Shown here one piece after another: positions 8,284 through 19,250 of a DNA stretch of 64,000 nt (positions are counted from its first letter, which is position 1; every line of letters starts with the position of its first letter). The position numbers and the translations under genes were made by a program. The notes beneath the pieces are model-generated. The model was given only the letters and a program-made list of their open reading frames with translations. It made no database searches and was not told the origin of the DNA. The DNA lies in assembly GCA_035573675.1 (NCBI GenBank), contig DATMAB010000010.1, positions 1 through 64,000 on the forward strand, in the 5' to 3' direction. The DNA comes from Terriglobales bacterium. Lineage in GTDB: Bacteria; Acidobacteriota; Terriglobia; Terriglobales; Acidobacteriaceae.

Positions 8284-9246
8284 ATGCCCATCACGCCGAC
8301 CGAGAAGATCTGGCACAACGGAAAGCTCATCCCCTGGAACGAAGCCACCATCCACGTGATGTCCCACGTGGTCAACTATGGCTCGGCCGTATTCGAGGGG
8401 ATCCGCTGTTACGCCCAACCCAGCGGGGCAGCCATTTTCCGCGCCCCGGAGCACGCGCAGCGGCTGCTCGATTCCGCCAAGATCTACCGCATCGACGTGG
8501 ACTACTCGCGCGACGAACTGGTGCAGGCGATGGTGACCCTGGTCAAGACCAATGGCGTGGTCCCCTGCTATCTGCGTCCAATCGTGCTGCGCGGCTACGG
8601 CGAGGTCGGCGTCAACCCGTTCAATTCGCCCACCGAGGTGTACATCGTCAACTACCCCTGGGGCAGCTATCTGCGCGCCGAACACACCGGCGAAGCCGAC
8701 GAGCAGGGCGTGGACGTGTGCATTTCCTCCTGGACGCGCATCGCGCCCAACACCCTGCCGGCCATGTCCAAGAGCGCCGCCAATTACATGAACTCGCAGC
8801 TCATCAAGATGGAAGCGGTCATCAACGGTTACGTGGAGGGCATCGCGCTGGACGCCAACGGGTACGTGAGCGAAGGTTCGGGCGAGAACCTGTTCATCGT
8901 ACGCAAGGGAACGCTGATCACGGCGCCGCTGGGCAACTCCGTGCTGCCCGGCATCACCCGCGAGTCAGTGATGCGACTGGCCGGTGACCTGGGCATCCCG
9001 GTGGTGGAGCAGATGATCCCGCGCGAGATGCTGTACATCGCCGACGAGGTCTTCTTCACCGGCACTGCGGCCGAGATCACCGCCATCCGTTCGGTGGACA
9101 AGATCAGCGTGGGCAAGGGCTCGGTGGGCCCCATCACCCGCCAGTTGCAGAAGGAGTTCTTCGGCATCGTGCAGGGCAAGGCGCCGGACCGCTACGGATG
9201 GCTCACGCCCGTGCCTGTGGCCCGCAAGCAGGCGGTCGCCGTCTAG
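8284..9246 (+). CDS. ilvE: Branched-chain amino acid aminotransferase
   Basis: PLP enzyme that transfers amino groups between glutamate and the keto acids of Leu, Ile and Val. The 320-residue class IV aminotransferase shows FEGIRCY near residue 40, the PLP lysine in MSKSAANYMNSQL, then GYVSEGSGENLFIV and the phosphate-binding region LPGITRESV. FFTGTAAEITAIRSVD is the usual C-terminal signature. An AAGGAG site 8 bases before the ATG supports the start. It is monocistronic here, with its own promoter about 150 bp upstream. The beginning (KIWHNGKLIPWNEA) separates it from D-amino acid transaminases. Confidence 0.95.
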   Translation: MPITPTEKIWHNGKLIPWNEATIHVMSHVVNYGSAVFEGIRCYAQPSGAAIFRAPEHAQRLLDSAKIYRIDVDYSRDELVQAMVTLVKTNGVVPCYLRPIVLRGYGEVGVNPFNSPTEVYIVNYPWGSYLRAEHTGEADEQGVDVCISSWTRIAPNTLPAMSKSAANYMNSQLIKMEAVINGYVEGIALDANGYVSEGSGENLFIVRKGTLITAPLGNSVLPGITRESVMRLAGDLGIPVVEQMIPREMLYIADEVFFTGTAAEITAIRSVDKISVGKGSVGPITRQLQKEFFGIVQGKAPDRYGWLTPVPVARKQAVAV

Positions 9247-9502
9247 CCGGCGGAGCGCCAGATCGCCGCGACAAACGCGGTTTCTCCTTGACCGGTGGCC
9301 CTCCTTTGGCCGACCTCCGCGTCGACGGACGACGTTCGCCCAACACTACGGTGCAGTTCATCGCCACCGGCTTTCTGCAGCCAGGGGCTCCAACACCGAC
9401 CTCACCAGCACCTCCGCCGCTAGCGGCGCTGGCAATCTCCGCCCGGACTGTGGTACTGTCAGCCCACTTCCGCACGTATCTCTTTCGCGACGGATACTGG
9501 CC

Positions 9503-10624
9503 ATGCATATTGACGACCTGCTTCGCATCGCAATGGAGCGCAAGGCTTCGGACTTGCACCTGAAGGTGGGCAACTACCCGCACGTCCGGGTGGATGGCGA
9601 ACTGACCCCGCTCACCGACCAGCCTCGCATCTCCGCCGAGGAGATGCTGAACATGGCGTTCAGCATGATGTCCAACCGCCAGAAGCAGAAGTTCAAGGAG
9701 GCGGCGGAGCTGGATATGGCCTACGGCGTCGCCGGGCTGGGCCGCTTCCGCGTCAACGTCTTCCAGCAGCGCGGCAACGTGGGACTGGTGTTGCGCGTCA
9801 TCCCCACCAAGATCCGGCCGCTGGAAGAACTCTACATGCCCAAGATCATCGAGCAGATCTGCGACGAGGCTCGCGGCATGGTGCTGGTGACGGGCGTGAC
9901 CGGCTCGGGCAAATCCACGACGCTGGCGGCCATGATCGACCGCATCAACTCCACCCAGCCCGAGCACATCATCACCATCGAGGACCCTATCGAGTTCCTG
10001 CACCGCGACAAGAAAGGGTTCGTCAACCAGCGCGAGGTCGAGGTGGATACGCCTTCGTTCGCCTCCGCCCTGCGCGCCAGCCTGCGCCAGGACCCCGACG
10101 TCATTCTGGTGGGCGAGATGCGCGATCTGGAAACCATCGGCACCGCCCTGCACGCCGCCGAGACCGGCCACATGGTGTTCTCCACGTTGCACACCCTGGA
10201 CGCCACCGAGACCATCAACCGCATCATCTCCGTGTTCCCGCCGCCGGAGCAGAAGCAGATCCGGCTGCAGCTCGCTGCCGTGCTCAAGGCCATCATCAGC
10301 CAGCGCCTCATCAAGCGCGCCGATGGCGCCGGCCGCGTGCCCGCCGTCGAGGTGCTGATCTCCACCGGCTACATCCGCGAGTGCATCATCACCCCGGAGA
10401 AGACCCGGCTCATCGCGGAAGCGCTGGCTGCCGGCGTCTCCCAGTACGGCATGCAGACCTTCGACCAGTCCCTCTACGACCTCTACACCCAGGGATTGAT
10501 CTCCTACGAGACGGCGCTGGAGAACGCGACCAACCCGGACGACTTCAAGCTGCGCGTCCAGGGCATCGCCTCCACGGCCGAAGCCACCCGCGGCGAAATG
10601 CAGCAGGCCGGCCGCAACCGATAG
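9503..10624 (+). CDS. pilT: PilT twitching-motility retraction ATPase
   Basis: Hexameric secretion-superfamily ATPase that depolymerises type IV pili. The 373 residues start with the PilT N-domain (MHIDDLLRIAMERKASDLHLKVG). The core carries Walker A GVTGSGKSTT, an Asp box (IITIEDPIEFLH), a Walker B region (LRQDPDVILVGEMRD) and a His box (GHMVFSTLHTLDA). The C-terminal retraction motif appears as LIAEALAAG, where AIRNLIRE is usual. A -10-like TACTGT lies at 9454-9459. A hairpin terminator follows at 10642. No other pilus gene is adjacent; minor pilins lie 41 kb away. Confidence 0.95.
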   Translation: MHIDDLLRIAMERKASDLHLKVGNYPHVRVDGELTPLTDQPRISAEEMLNMAFSMMSNRQKQKFKEAAELDMAYGVAGLGRFRVNVFQQRGNVGLVLRVIPTKIRPLEELYMPKIIEQICDEARGMVLVTGVTGSGKSTTLAAMIDRINSTQPEHIITIEDPIEFLHRDKKGFVNQREVEVDTPSFASALRASLRQDPDVILVGEMRDLETIGTALHAAETGHMVFSTLHTLDATETINRIISVFPPPEQKQIRLQLAAVLKAIISQRLIKRADGAGRVPAVEVLISTGYIRECIITPEKTRLIAEALAAGVSQYGMQTFDQSLYDLYTQGLISYETALENATNPDDFKLRVQGIASTAEATRGEMQQAGRNR

Positions 10625-10641
10625 CCGACGAAACTCAGAAC

Positions 10642-10672
10642 ACGGGGACGCGAAAGCGTCCCCGTTCCTTGT
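10642..10672 (+). terminator. Intrinsic terminator after pilT
   Basis: A perfect 10-bp stem (ACGGGGACGC / GCGTCCCCGT) with a GAAA tetraloop is followed by TCCTTGT, a weak T-rich tail. It begins 17 bases after the pilT stop. Confidence 0.7.
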
Positions 10673-10798
10673 CTGGTCAACTTGGGGCCTGGTCCTCGGA
10701 CCATCGAGTAAGCGCCGTAGTCAGATGACCCGATGACCACATCACCAGATGACCACATTCTCGCATTGCCGCCCACCCTCTGCGATTACACTCTGCTC

Positions 10799-11326
10799 AT
10801 GTTCCGCCGCTCCCGCAAGCCGCTGGACGAGACTGCGCTCTACGAGTATGCCGTGGGAGCCCTGGCCCGCAAGATGCGCACCGTGGCCGAACTCAAGCGC
10901 CTGCTGCGCCTGCGCGTGACGCCCGGCGCCGAAGGCGAGGTGCTGGTCGAGAACGTAGTCCGGAAGCTCAAAGACCAGAAATACCTGAACGATTCCGCCT
11001 ACGCCGCGGCCTACTCCGCCTTCCGCCGCGAGAATGAGAAGTTCGGCCGCCTGCGCGTCATCACCGACCTGAAGACCAAGGGCGTCCATGGCGACGTCAT
11101 CGAGAAAGCCGTGGACGAGGCCTACCGCGGCCAGAGCGAGGAAAAGCTCGCCCGCCAGTTCCTCCAGCGTCGCCGCCTCAAGAAACCCGCCAGCCAAAAA
11201 GACGCCGCGCGCATCTTCCGTACCCTGGCCCGCGGCGGCTTCACCACCCGCACTATCGTCAGCATCCTGAAGAAATGGGACGTCGAGGACGAGGTGCTGA
11301 CTGCCCTGGAATCCGAGCAGGATTAG
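10799..11326 (+). CDS. recX: RecX-family recombination regulator
   Basis: Three-helix-repeat protein that inhibits RecA filament growth. The 175 residues show the RecX pattern: YAVGALARKMRTVAELKRLL, then DQKYLNDSAYAAAYSAFRR, and further helical repeats ending GFTTRTIVSILKKW. The start at 10799 is chosen because an earlier in-frame ATG (10733) lies in a repeat of GATGACC words with no conserved residues. A TACACT -10-like hexamer ends 6 bases before this ATG, suggesting a leaderless message. recA is not adjacent; alaS lies downstream, separated by an inverted repeat pair. Confidence 0.88.
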   Translation: MFRRSRKPLDETALYEYAVGALARKMRTVAELKRLLRLRVTPGAEGEVLVENVVRKLKDQKYLNDSAYAAAYSAFRRENEKFGRLRVITDLKTKGVHGDVIEKAVDEAYRGQSEEKLARQFLQRRRLKKPASQKDAARIFRTLARGGFTTRTIVSILKKWDVEDEVLTALESEQD

Positions 11327-11328
11327 TT

Positions 11329-11530
11329 TTCACCACGGAGACACGAAGACACATAGAGAAAGTTTTCTCGAGTCGAGATGGTCGGGCAATGTGCGACCAG
11401 CCTGCAGGAGGGTGCGCCCGCATCAGGCCGGTGGAACACTGGTGCGACGCGGCAGTCACCCGATGGCTCCGCTTTCTCCGTGCCGGAGCCTGCCCTGAGC
11501 TTGCCGAAGGGTGTCTCCGTGGCGAGAAAG
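11329..11530. repeat. Inverted CACGGAGACAC repeat pair
   Basis: The left arm (about 11331-11362, CACCACGGAGACACGAAGAC then AGAGAAAG) and the right arm (about 11477-11527, CTTTCTCCGTG then TGTCTCCGTGGCG) are inverted. The right arm is split by a GC-rich block (GCCCTGAGCTTGCCGAAGGG) that looks like an insertion of another repeat. No gene lies between the arms. It is the recX-alaS counterpart of the word-repeat pairs seen elsewhere in the window. Confidence 0.55.
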
Positions 11531-11557
11531 ACCGAATGCTAGAATCAAGCTGCGCGC

Positions 11558-14563
<3,006 letters not shown>

Positions 14564-14612
14564 GGCGCGGGCATGATGCCCGCGCGACAGCCGGCGAGTC
14601 GCCGGCGCTACG
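14564..14612. repeat. Double-hairpin GTAG/REP-like element, copy 1
   Basis: Two adjacent palindromes, GCGCGGGCAT/ATGCCCGCGC (14565-14585) and GCCGGCGA/TCGCCGGC (14590-14606), are joined by GACA and end in GCTACG. On the minus strand this reads GTAG plus hairpin, TGTCG, second hairpin. The same order recurs at 35965-36013. It starts right after the alaS stop and could also terminate alaS transcription. Confidence 0.65.
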
Positions 14613-14621
14613 CTGCTGGAG

Positions 14622-14627
14622 TACAAT
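14622..14627 (+). promoter_or_regulatory. -10 element TACAAT for the TPR protein gene
   Basis: TACAAT stands 36 nt before the ATG at 14664 and just after the double-hairpin element. It would give a short leader containing the strong AGGAGGT site. Confidence 0.4.
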
Positions 14628-14663
14628 TCGCCTCCCATCCTCCCACCCGACAGGAGGTGCAAC

Positions 14664-15515
14664 ATGCGGCAGTCACCATACGTAATCGCGTTCCTCGCGG
14701 CGCTGCTGGTCCTTCCGGCCCTGGCCCAGCAGGACAAGTCCGACTTGGACAAGGCGCTGGAACTCATCGCCGAGGGCAAGCACGCGCAGGCCATTCCCAT
14801 GCTCGAGCGGCTGATGGTGCAATCCCCGAGCGAGCAGGTGTACTACACCCTGGGCGGCGCTTACGTGCATGAGAAGCAGTGGGACAAGGCAGCCGCCACC
14901 TACGAGGATGGCGCCTCGAAGTTCCCGCTTTCGGCGCGGCTCAACTACGCTGCCGGCCTGGCTAACGAGCAGCGCATGGACCCGGGCAAGGCCCTGCCCT
15001 TTTATCGTCGCGGGGTGCGCCTGGACCCCATGCTGGCCTACGAAGGCGGCGGACGCTATGACCCCGAGGTGGACGCGCTCTACATCCCGGTGGTGCACGA
15101 CCACCGCGGCGCCAACTCCTGCTCCGGCCGCCTGTATTACGACGACAAGGAACTGCACTTCATCGTCTACCTGGTGGTCAGCGGATTCGGCCGCGGCAAC
15201 GACGATTCCTTCAAGGTCCCCTACGAGCAGATCGAATCCGTCGAGGTGGACCGCAAGAAGGGTGAACTGGCCTACGACTACTCGGTGCTCACGCTGCTCA
15301 CCAACCTGAGCGGGCCGCGGCGCCGCATCGCCAGCGGCGAAGAGTCGCGCGTGGATCTGAAATTCTCATTCAAGACGCCCATCGCGGGTTACCGCGGCAG
15401 TCCCTGGACCAAGAACGACATCAAGTTCTTCTTCATCGAGCCCGAGGTGGGCGACAAGTTCATCCAGTTCCTGGAGAACAAGCAGGTCCGCACCACGCGG
15501 CGCTCCGGAGACTAA
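14664..15515 (+). CDS. Exported TPR-containing protein of unknown function
   Basis: 283 residues with a cleavable signal peptide (YVIAFLAALLVLPALAQQ). About 110 residues of TPR-like helices follow (LDKALELIAEGKHAQAIPML, EQVYYTLGGAYVHEKQWDKA, SARLNYAAGLANEQRMDPGKA). The C-terminal domain from about residue 125 is beta-rich (SGRLYYDDKELHFIVYLVV, FKVPYEQIESVEVDRKKGEL), recalling PH-like or GRAM-like folds, but this is inference only. The start is supported by AGGAGGT 6 bases upstream. It is followed 18 bp later by the YdeI-type gene, so the two may share a transcript. Confidence 0.75.
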   Translation: MRQSPYVIAFLAALLVLPALAQQDKSDLDKALELIAEGKHAQAIPMLERLMVQSPSEQVYYTLGGAYVHEKQWDKAAATYEDGASKFPLSARLNYAAGLANEQRMDPGKALPFYRRGVRLDPMLAYEGGGRYDPEVDALYIPVVHDHRGANSCSGRLYYDDKELHFIVYLVVSGFGRGNDDSFKVPYEQIESVEVDRKKGELAYDYSVLTLLTNLSGPRRRIASGEESRVDLKFSFKTPIAGYRGSPWTKNDIKFFFIEPEVGDKFIQFLENKQVRTTRRSGD

Positions 15516-15533
15516 ACGAGCGAGGACACAACG

Positions 15534-16013
15534 ATGGCAGAAGGCGCCGTACAGAAGTTCAGAGCCAAACTCACCGGCCAGGGAGAGGGCAAGGCGTGGA
15601 CCATCCTGGTCCCGCCCTTTAGCGTCGAGAAGACCTGGGGCACGAAGGCGCGCGTGCCGGTGAAAGGCACCATCAACGGGTATCCCATCCGGTGCTCGCT
15701 GTTTCCCATGGGCAACGGCAAGCACTGCATCATGGTGAACAAGGAAATGCAGAAGGGGGCGGGCGCCACGCAGGGCGATACGGTCTCCGTGGTCCTGGAG
15801 CCGGATGCTGCGCCGCGCACCGTCGCCGTGCCGCCGGTGCTGAAGAAGGCGCTGGCCCGCAACAAGGGAGCCCAAGCGTACTTCGACAAGCTCTCGCCCT
15901 CCCACAAAAAGGCCTACGTGGACTTCATCACCGAAGCCAAGAAGGAAGAGACTCGCCAGCGGCGCGTCGAGAAGACGCTGGCGATGCTGGCTGCGGGGAA
16001 GAAAATCATGTAA
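15534..16013 (+). CDS. YdeI/OmpD-associated family protein with DUF1905 domain
   Basis: 159 residues. The N-terminal half (FRAKLTGQGEGKAWTILVPP to GDTVSVVLEPD) matches the DUF1905 beta barrel. The C-terminal helices (PPVLKKALARNKGAQAYFDKLSPSHKKAYVDFI, quoted here in part: LSPSHKKAYVDFITEAKKEE, RVEKTLAMLAAGKKI) match the bacteriocin-protection YdeI/OmpD-associated domain. The biochemical role of the family is not settled. A GAGG about 13 bases upstream is a weak ribosome site. It lies 18 bp after the TPR gene and 44 bp before the FMN-barrel gene, all on the same strand. Confidence 0.88.
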   Translation: MAEGAVQKFRAKLTGQGEGKAWTILVPPFSVEKTWGTKARVPVKGTINGYPIRCSLFPMGNGKHCIMVNKEMQKGAGATQGDTVSVVLEPDAAPRTVAVPPVLKKALARNKGAQAYFDKLSPSHKKAYVDFITEAKKEETRQRRVEKTLAMLAAGKKIM

Positions 16014-16057
16014 GGAAGTGGTCAGTGGTTCGTGGCAGTGCAAGGTTTGGATCTGAG

Positions 16058-16549
16058 ATGTCGACCGCCCCGAAGAAGCCGCCGCGTGCCAGCCGTCCGC
16101 ACATGCCGGGCTACGGCATTCCGCGCTCGAAGGACGGGCTGCTGCCATGGACCTGGGCGGCGAAGCGTTTGGAGAATGCCCACACCTACTGGCTGGCCAC
16201 GACGCGTCCGAACGGCCAGCCCCACGCCATGCCGGTGTGGTGCGTGTGGCTGGAAGGGCGGCTGTTTTTCAGCACCGGCCGCCGCTCGCGCAAGGCGCGC
16301 AACCTGGCGCGCGACCCGCGCTGCTCAGTCGGCCTGACGCACGGCAAGGACTCCGTGATCCTCGAAGGCAAGGCGCGGCGCGTGCGCGACGCGGCGCTAG
16401 CGCGACGCGTCTCCTCCGTCTACAGCAAGAAGTACGATTCGGGAATTCCCGCCGGCGAACCCGTTTACGGCGTCGAGCCACAGGTCGCCTTCGGATTCAC
16501 GGAGACCGGGGATTTTCTGCGCACCGCCACCCGCTGGAAGTTCGGCTAG
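16058..16549 (+). CDS. Pyridoxamine 5'-phosphate oxidase-like FMN/F420 split-barrel protein
   Basis: 163-residue flavin-reductase-like barrel. AKRLENAHTYWLATTRPNG, PHAMPVWCVWLEGRLFFST and RKARNLARDPRCSVGL are the characteristic strands and phosphate-binding region of the PNPOx-like superfamily. The cofactor (FMN or F420) and substrate cannot be told from sequence. The start at 16058 is chosen because the open frame further upstream overlaps the YdeI gene without similarity to anything expected. A repeat-like AGTGGTCAGTGGTTCGTGG lies just before it. It converges with the Rieske gene, 6 bp between the ends. Confidence 0.85.
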   Translation: MSTAPKKPPRASRPHMPGYGIPRSKDGLLPWTWAAKRLENAHTYWLATTRPNGQPHAMPVWCVWLEGRLFFSTGRRSRKARNLARDPRCSVGLTHGKDSVILEGKARRVRDAALARRVSSVYSKKYDSGIPAGEPVYGVEPQVAFGFTETGDFLRTATRWKFG

Positions 16550-16555
16550 CGCGGC

Positions 16556-17659
16556 TCAGCTCCTCCACGTCAAAGTCACCGGACCCTTGATGGGATGCTC
16601 GAAGGGCTGACCGGTGCTGCGGGACCGCTGCAATGCCTGCTTGAGTTGAAAGTACCAGCGCGCGGGGCGGTCGGCGTCGTCGATCAGCATGAGCGCGGGC
16701 TTGTGGCGCAGGCCTTCGGCCTGCTTCTCCATGGTCTGGCGGTCCTGCTCGATGAACTTGGCGGCGAAGTAGCGCGCCACCGGCAGCACGAAGGGCACGT
16801 GGCGGAAGATGTTCCACGCCGCCACCACGTCGATGCGGCAGTGGTCGCGGGTGAGGGGCGTGACCGTAGTCAGGCTGGAGAACCAGTACTTGCCGGCGCG
16901 GATCTGCTCGTAGCGGAGGTTGGGCAGCACGAAGTCGATGGTGGTGGTGATGGCATCGGCCTCGGCGTAGAAGCGCAGCAGGCGGTAGGGCGCGCTGTTC
17001 GACGACGGCGTATGCGCGCTCATGCGGAAGCCATACGGGATGGGCTCGAACTGCTTCTGCTTGAGGTGGATGCTGTGACGGCTGCGCCACCACCAGGCCT
17101 GATGGACGAACGGCCCGTGGGCCGGGTCCATCAGCCCGATGATGCCGTGGTCGACGCTGGTGGGCATGTCGGCGGTGAGATGCGTCAGGCGAAACGGTTC
17201 GCTGACGATGGGCAGCCGCGGTATGGGCGGCGGCTCGGCCGCAGCGCGTCCTGATCCCGCCTCCGGCAGGAAGGTCCAGAGGAAGCCGTCGGCTTCCTGG
17301 CAGGGATAGGCCTGAGCGTAGATTTTCTGCGGGTCGAGCTTGTCCTCGGGTGTGAGCGAGGGGATTTCGCGGCACTGGCCGGTAGTGGGCGCGAAGCGCC
17401 AGCCGTGATAGCTGCACTCGACCAGCTCGCCGTCGAACGAGCCGCAGGAAAGCGGCATGGCGCGGTGCGGGCAGGCGTCGCGCAGCGCGAACGGCTGCCC
17501 TTCGCGGGCGCGTCCCACGACCAGCGGCACTCCCAGCAGCGTGACCTTGTGCATGCGGCCGCGGCGGACCTCCCCGCTGGGCAGGGCGCGATACCAGAAG
17601 CCGAACAGCATCTCGGCATCCGGCTTGTGCTCGAGCAGCGGCGCGTCAGCGGCACTCAT
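16556..17659 (-). CDS. Rieske non-heme iron oxygenase, alpha subunit type
   Basis: Predicted mono- or dioxygenase. The Rieske [2Fe-2S] ligands are CPH at 63-65 and CSYHGW at 82-87 (C-x-H and C-x2-H). The mononuclear iron site is DPAHGPFVH (Asp 178, His 181, His 186, fitting Dx2Hx4H). The 367-residue length fits one-component-like or PaO/KshA-type oxygenases more than two-subunit aromatic dioxygenases, and no small subunit or reductase gene is adjacent, so the electron donor must be encoded elsewhere. The substrate is unknown. It faces away from a gap of 690 bp that contains the riboswitch candidate. Confidence 0.9.
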   Translation of the reverse strand: MSAADAPLLEHKPDAEMLFGFWYRALPSGEVRRGRMHKVTLLGVPLVVGRAREGQPFALRDACPHRAMPLSCGSFDGELVECSYHGWRFAPTTGQCREIPSLTPEDKLDPQKIYAQAYPCQEADGFLWTFLPEAGSGRAAAEPPPIPRLPIVSEPFRLTHLTADMPTSVDHGIIGLMDPAHGPFVHQAWWWRSRHSIHLKQKQFEPIPYGFRMSAHTPSSNSAPYRLLRFYAEADAITTTIDFVLPNLRYEQIRAGKYWFSSLTTVTPLTRDHCRIDVVAAWNIFRHVPFVLPVARYFAAKFIEQDRQTMEKQAEGLRHKPALMLIDDADRPARWYFQLKQALQRSRSTGQPFEHPIKGPVTLTWRS

Positions 17660-18346
17660 GGCGGGCCCGGCGGCAGAGTACTATGTGGTGCGCGCGGGCA
17701 GCAAGGTTGGAGCGTGACAACATCCCACACGCCTGCTGGGCTTGCATCAACACACTCCTGTTCGGTCAGCTTGACACTCCGACACACCGCCAACGGAAGG
17801 AAGGACATGGGACGCAGATCGGGTTGAGCTTGAGGGACCCGCAGTCACGGGAGCTCGAGGTCCACTTTCTGGATACACCGCCCTCCGGCTTGCAATCGAG
17901 ATTGGAGGAGGGGCGGCTCCTCCCGCCTGAGCAGTTGGCAGCCACCGGGAGCAAAGGCCGCGCGAGTCCCCATGTGTCGCACACGAGAAAAGGCCCGTGA
18001 AGGGCTGATTACGGAAGGGTAATCGCGCCCCGAACCAACTCGCTTAGCCCGAAAGCTCGCCCACCGCGTAACTTGTTGTTTCTATGGGTGATTCTGTCCC
18101 CTGGCTGGGGCATTCGGGGGTCATGGCACCAGCGAGCAGCGAACTTACGGAATCGCAGGTTATAGCCGTTTTTCCTGGGTGTTCCTTCCGGAATCTTAAG
18201 GTTCACTACCTTGATACCGACCTATGACCACATTTGAAGGTCGAGGTTTACCAGCATATAATCCACGCACTCTGGTCCGAAGTCTCCGTCAGGCCTGAGG
18301 TTAGGTGGGGTGCGGGAGATGCCTGCCCGCGCCTTGGCGGGTACAA
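17660..18346. other. Long intergenic region upstream of the lytic transglycosylase
   Basis: No convincing gene. A short frame ending at 18000 on the plus strand (beginning about TTG 17824, MSLRDPQSRELEVHFLD if translated) is weakly protein-like and stays unassigned. GGAGGAGGGGCGGCTCCTCC near 17905-17925 can form a small hairpin. The 3' third holds the riboswitch candidate listed separately. A CCCGC/GCGGG hairpin covers the ribosome-site region just before ATG 18347. Confidence 0.5.
18015..18195 (+). promoter_or_regulatory. Probable c-di-AMP (ydaO/yuaA-type) riboswitch
   Basis: The leader contains, in order, elements resembling the ydaO consensus: CGCTTAGCCCGAAAG (18041-18055), GGGTGATTC (18086-18094; consensus GGGTGAATC), GAGCAGCGAA (18134-18143), and CGCAGGTTATAGCCG (18154-18168; consensus close to CUAACCUCGUAGGCG). 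ydaO riboswitches sense c-di-AMP and typically control cell-wall hydrolases, and here a lytic transglycosylase and an amidase follow. Consensus recall is from memory and pairing was not computed. Limits are approximate. Confidence 0.55.
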
Positions 18347-19210
18347 ATGAGCGAACACCGGCTTCGAACCCTGATGGCGGTAGCGGCGACCGTGTGGTTT
18401 TGTGTGACCGCAACGGCTGCCGACATTGTCCCAATCACGGAGAACGGACGCACCATCTTCCGCAACGACGGCGGCACGCCCGCCCCATCTCGCCCGAAAG
18501 TCCGGCGCCGCAGCGGCACCGCCCGGCTGGTTCCCTTCCAGCATCTCTATTACTGGGACGCCCGCCGCGGGCGTTGGAGGAAGCTGGCCCACGCGACTCC
18601 CGAAGCCATTGAGGCGGCGCGCAGCGCCTGGGCCGAGGCGGCCAGCGAGATTTCCGCGCGGCCGGAGGAGCCCGCGCGTGCGCCGACCGAGTCCGCGGCC
18701 GCCAATCCGAACTACGCCGGCATGGAGCGCGCCGGTAGCCTGAGCGCTGCCGAGGTGGACGCCGCCATCGAGGCGGCAGCGGCGCGGCACAACGTGGATC
18801 CCAACCTGGTGCGCGCCATGATCAAGGTAGAGTCCAACTTCAATCCCCGTGCCGTCTCCCGCAAAGGAGCCTTGGGACTGATGCAGCTTATGCCGGGCAC
18901 GGCCCGCAAGCTGAACGTCAACAATCCGTTTGACCCGGAGCAGAACGTGGACGCCGGTGTGCGCCACCTGAAAGGCCTGATGCAGGATTTTGGCGGCGAC
19001 CTGACGCTCACCCTGGCCGCTTATAACGCAGGGGCAGGCGCAGTGCGGCGTAACGGCGGCGTGCCTCCTTATGCGGAGACGCGCAATTATGTGCGGCAGA
19101 TTACGCGCATTTATGGCGGTGAAGGGCGCATCATCGGCGGACCCAGTTATGCTCCCATCCGCATGCTCAAAACCGAGGACGGCAAGCTGATCTTCAGTAA
19201 CGTGGAGTGA
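18347..19210 (+). CDS. Lytic transglycosylase, SLT (Slt70-like) domain
   Basis: Cleaves the MurNAc-GlcNAc bond of peptidoglycan with 1,6-anhydro product formation. From ATG 18347 (287 residues) there is a signal peptide (RTLMAVAATVWFCVTATAAD), a short region with FQHLYYWDARRGRWRK (LysM-like or DUF4124-like), and the SLT domain from about residue 140. The catalytic Glu sits in IKVESNFNPRAVS, followed by GALGLMQLMPGTARKL and LAAYNAGAGAV. It is probably translated under control of the upstream riboswitch and is followed 40 bp later by an amidase, giving a two-gene wall-hydrolase unit. An earlier in-frame start at 18305 lacks signal-peptide logic. Confidence 0.9.
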   Translation: MSEHRLRTLMAVAATVWFCVTATAADIVPITENGRTIFRNDGGTPAPSRPKVRRRSGTARLVPFQHLYYWDARRGRWRKLAHATPEAIEAARSAWAEAASEISARPEEPARAPTESAAANPNYAGMERAGSLSAAEVDAAIEAAAARHNVDPNLVRAMIKVESNFNPRAVSRKGALGLMQLMPGTARKLNVNNPFDPEQNVDAGVRHLKGLMQDFGGDLTLTLAAYNAGAGAVRRNGGVPPYAETRNYVRQITRIYGGEGRIIGGPSYAPIRMLKTEDGKLIFSNVE

Positions 19211-19250
19211 GGGCATCCTGACTTGGACGTTCCCAAGGCGGCGGCTGCGG

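Noticed and set aside
17683-18000. Possible small gene in the gap before the riboswitch
   Set aside because: No ribosome site, no conserved-looking motif, and low-quality composition. Reported only as part of the gap.
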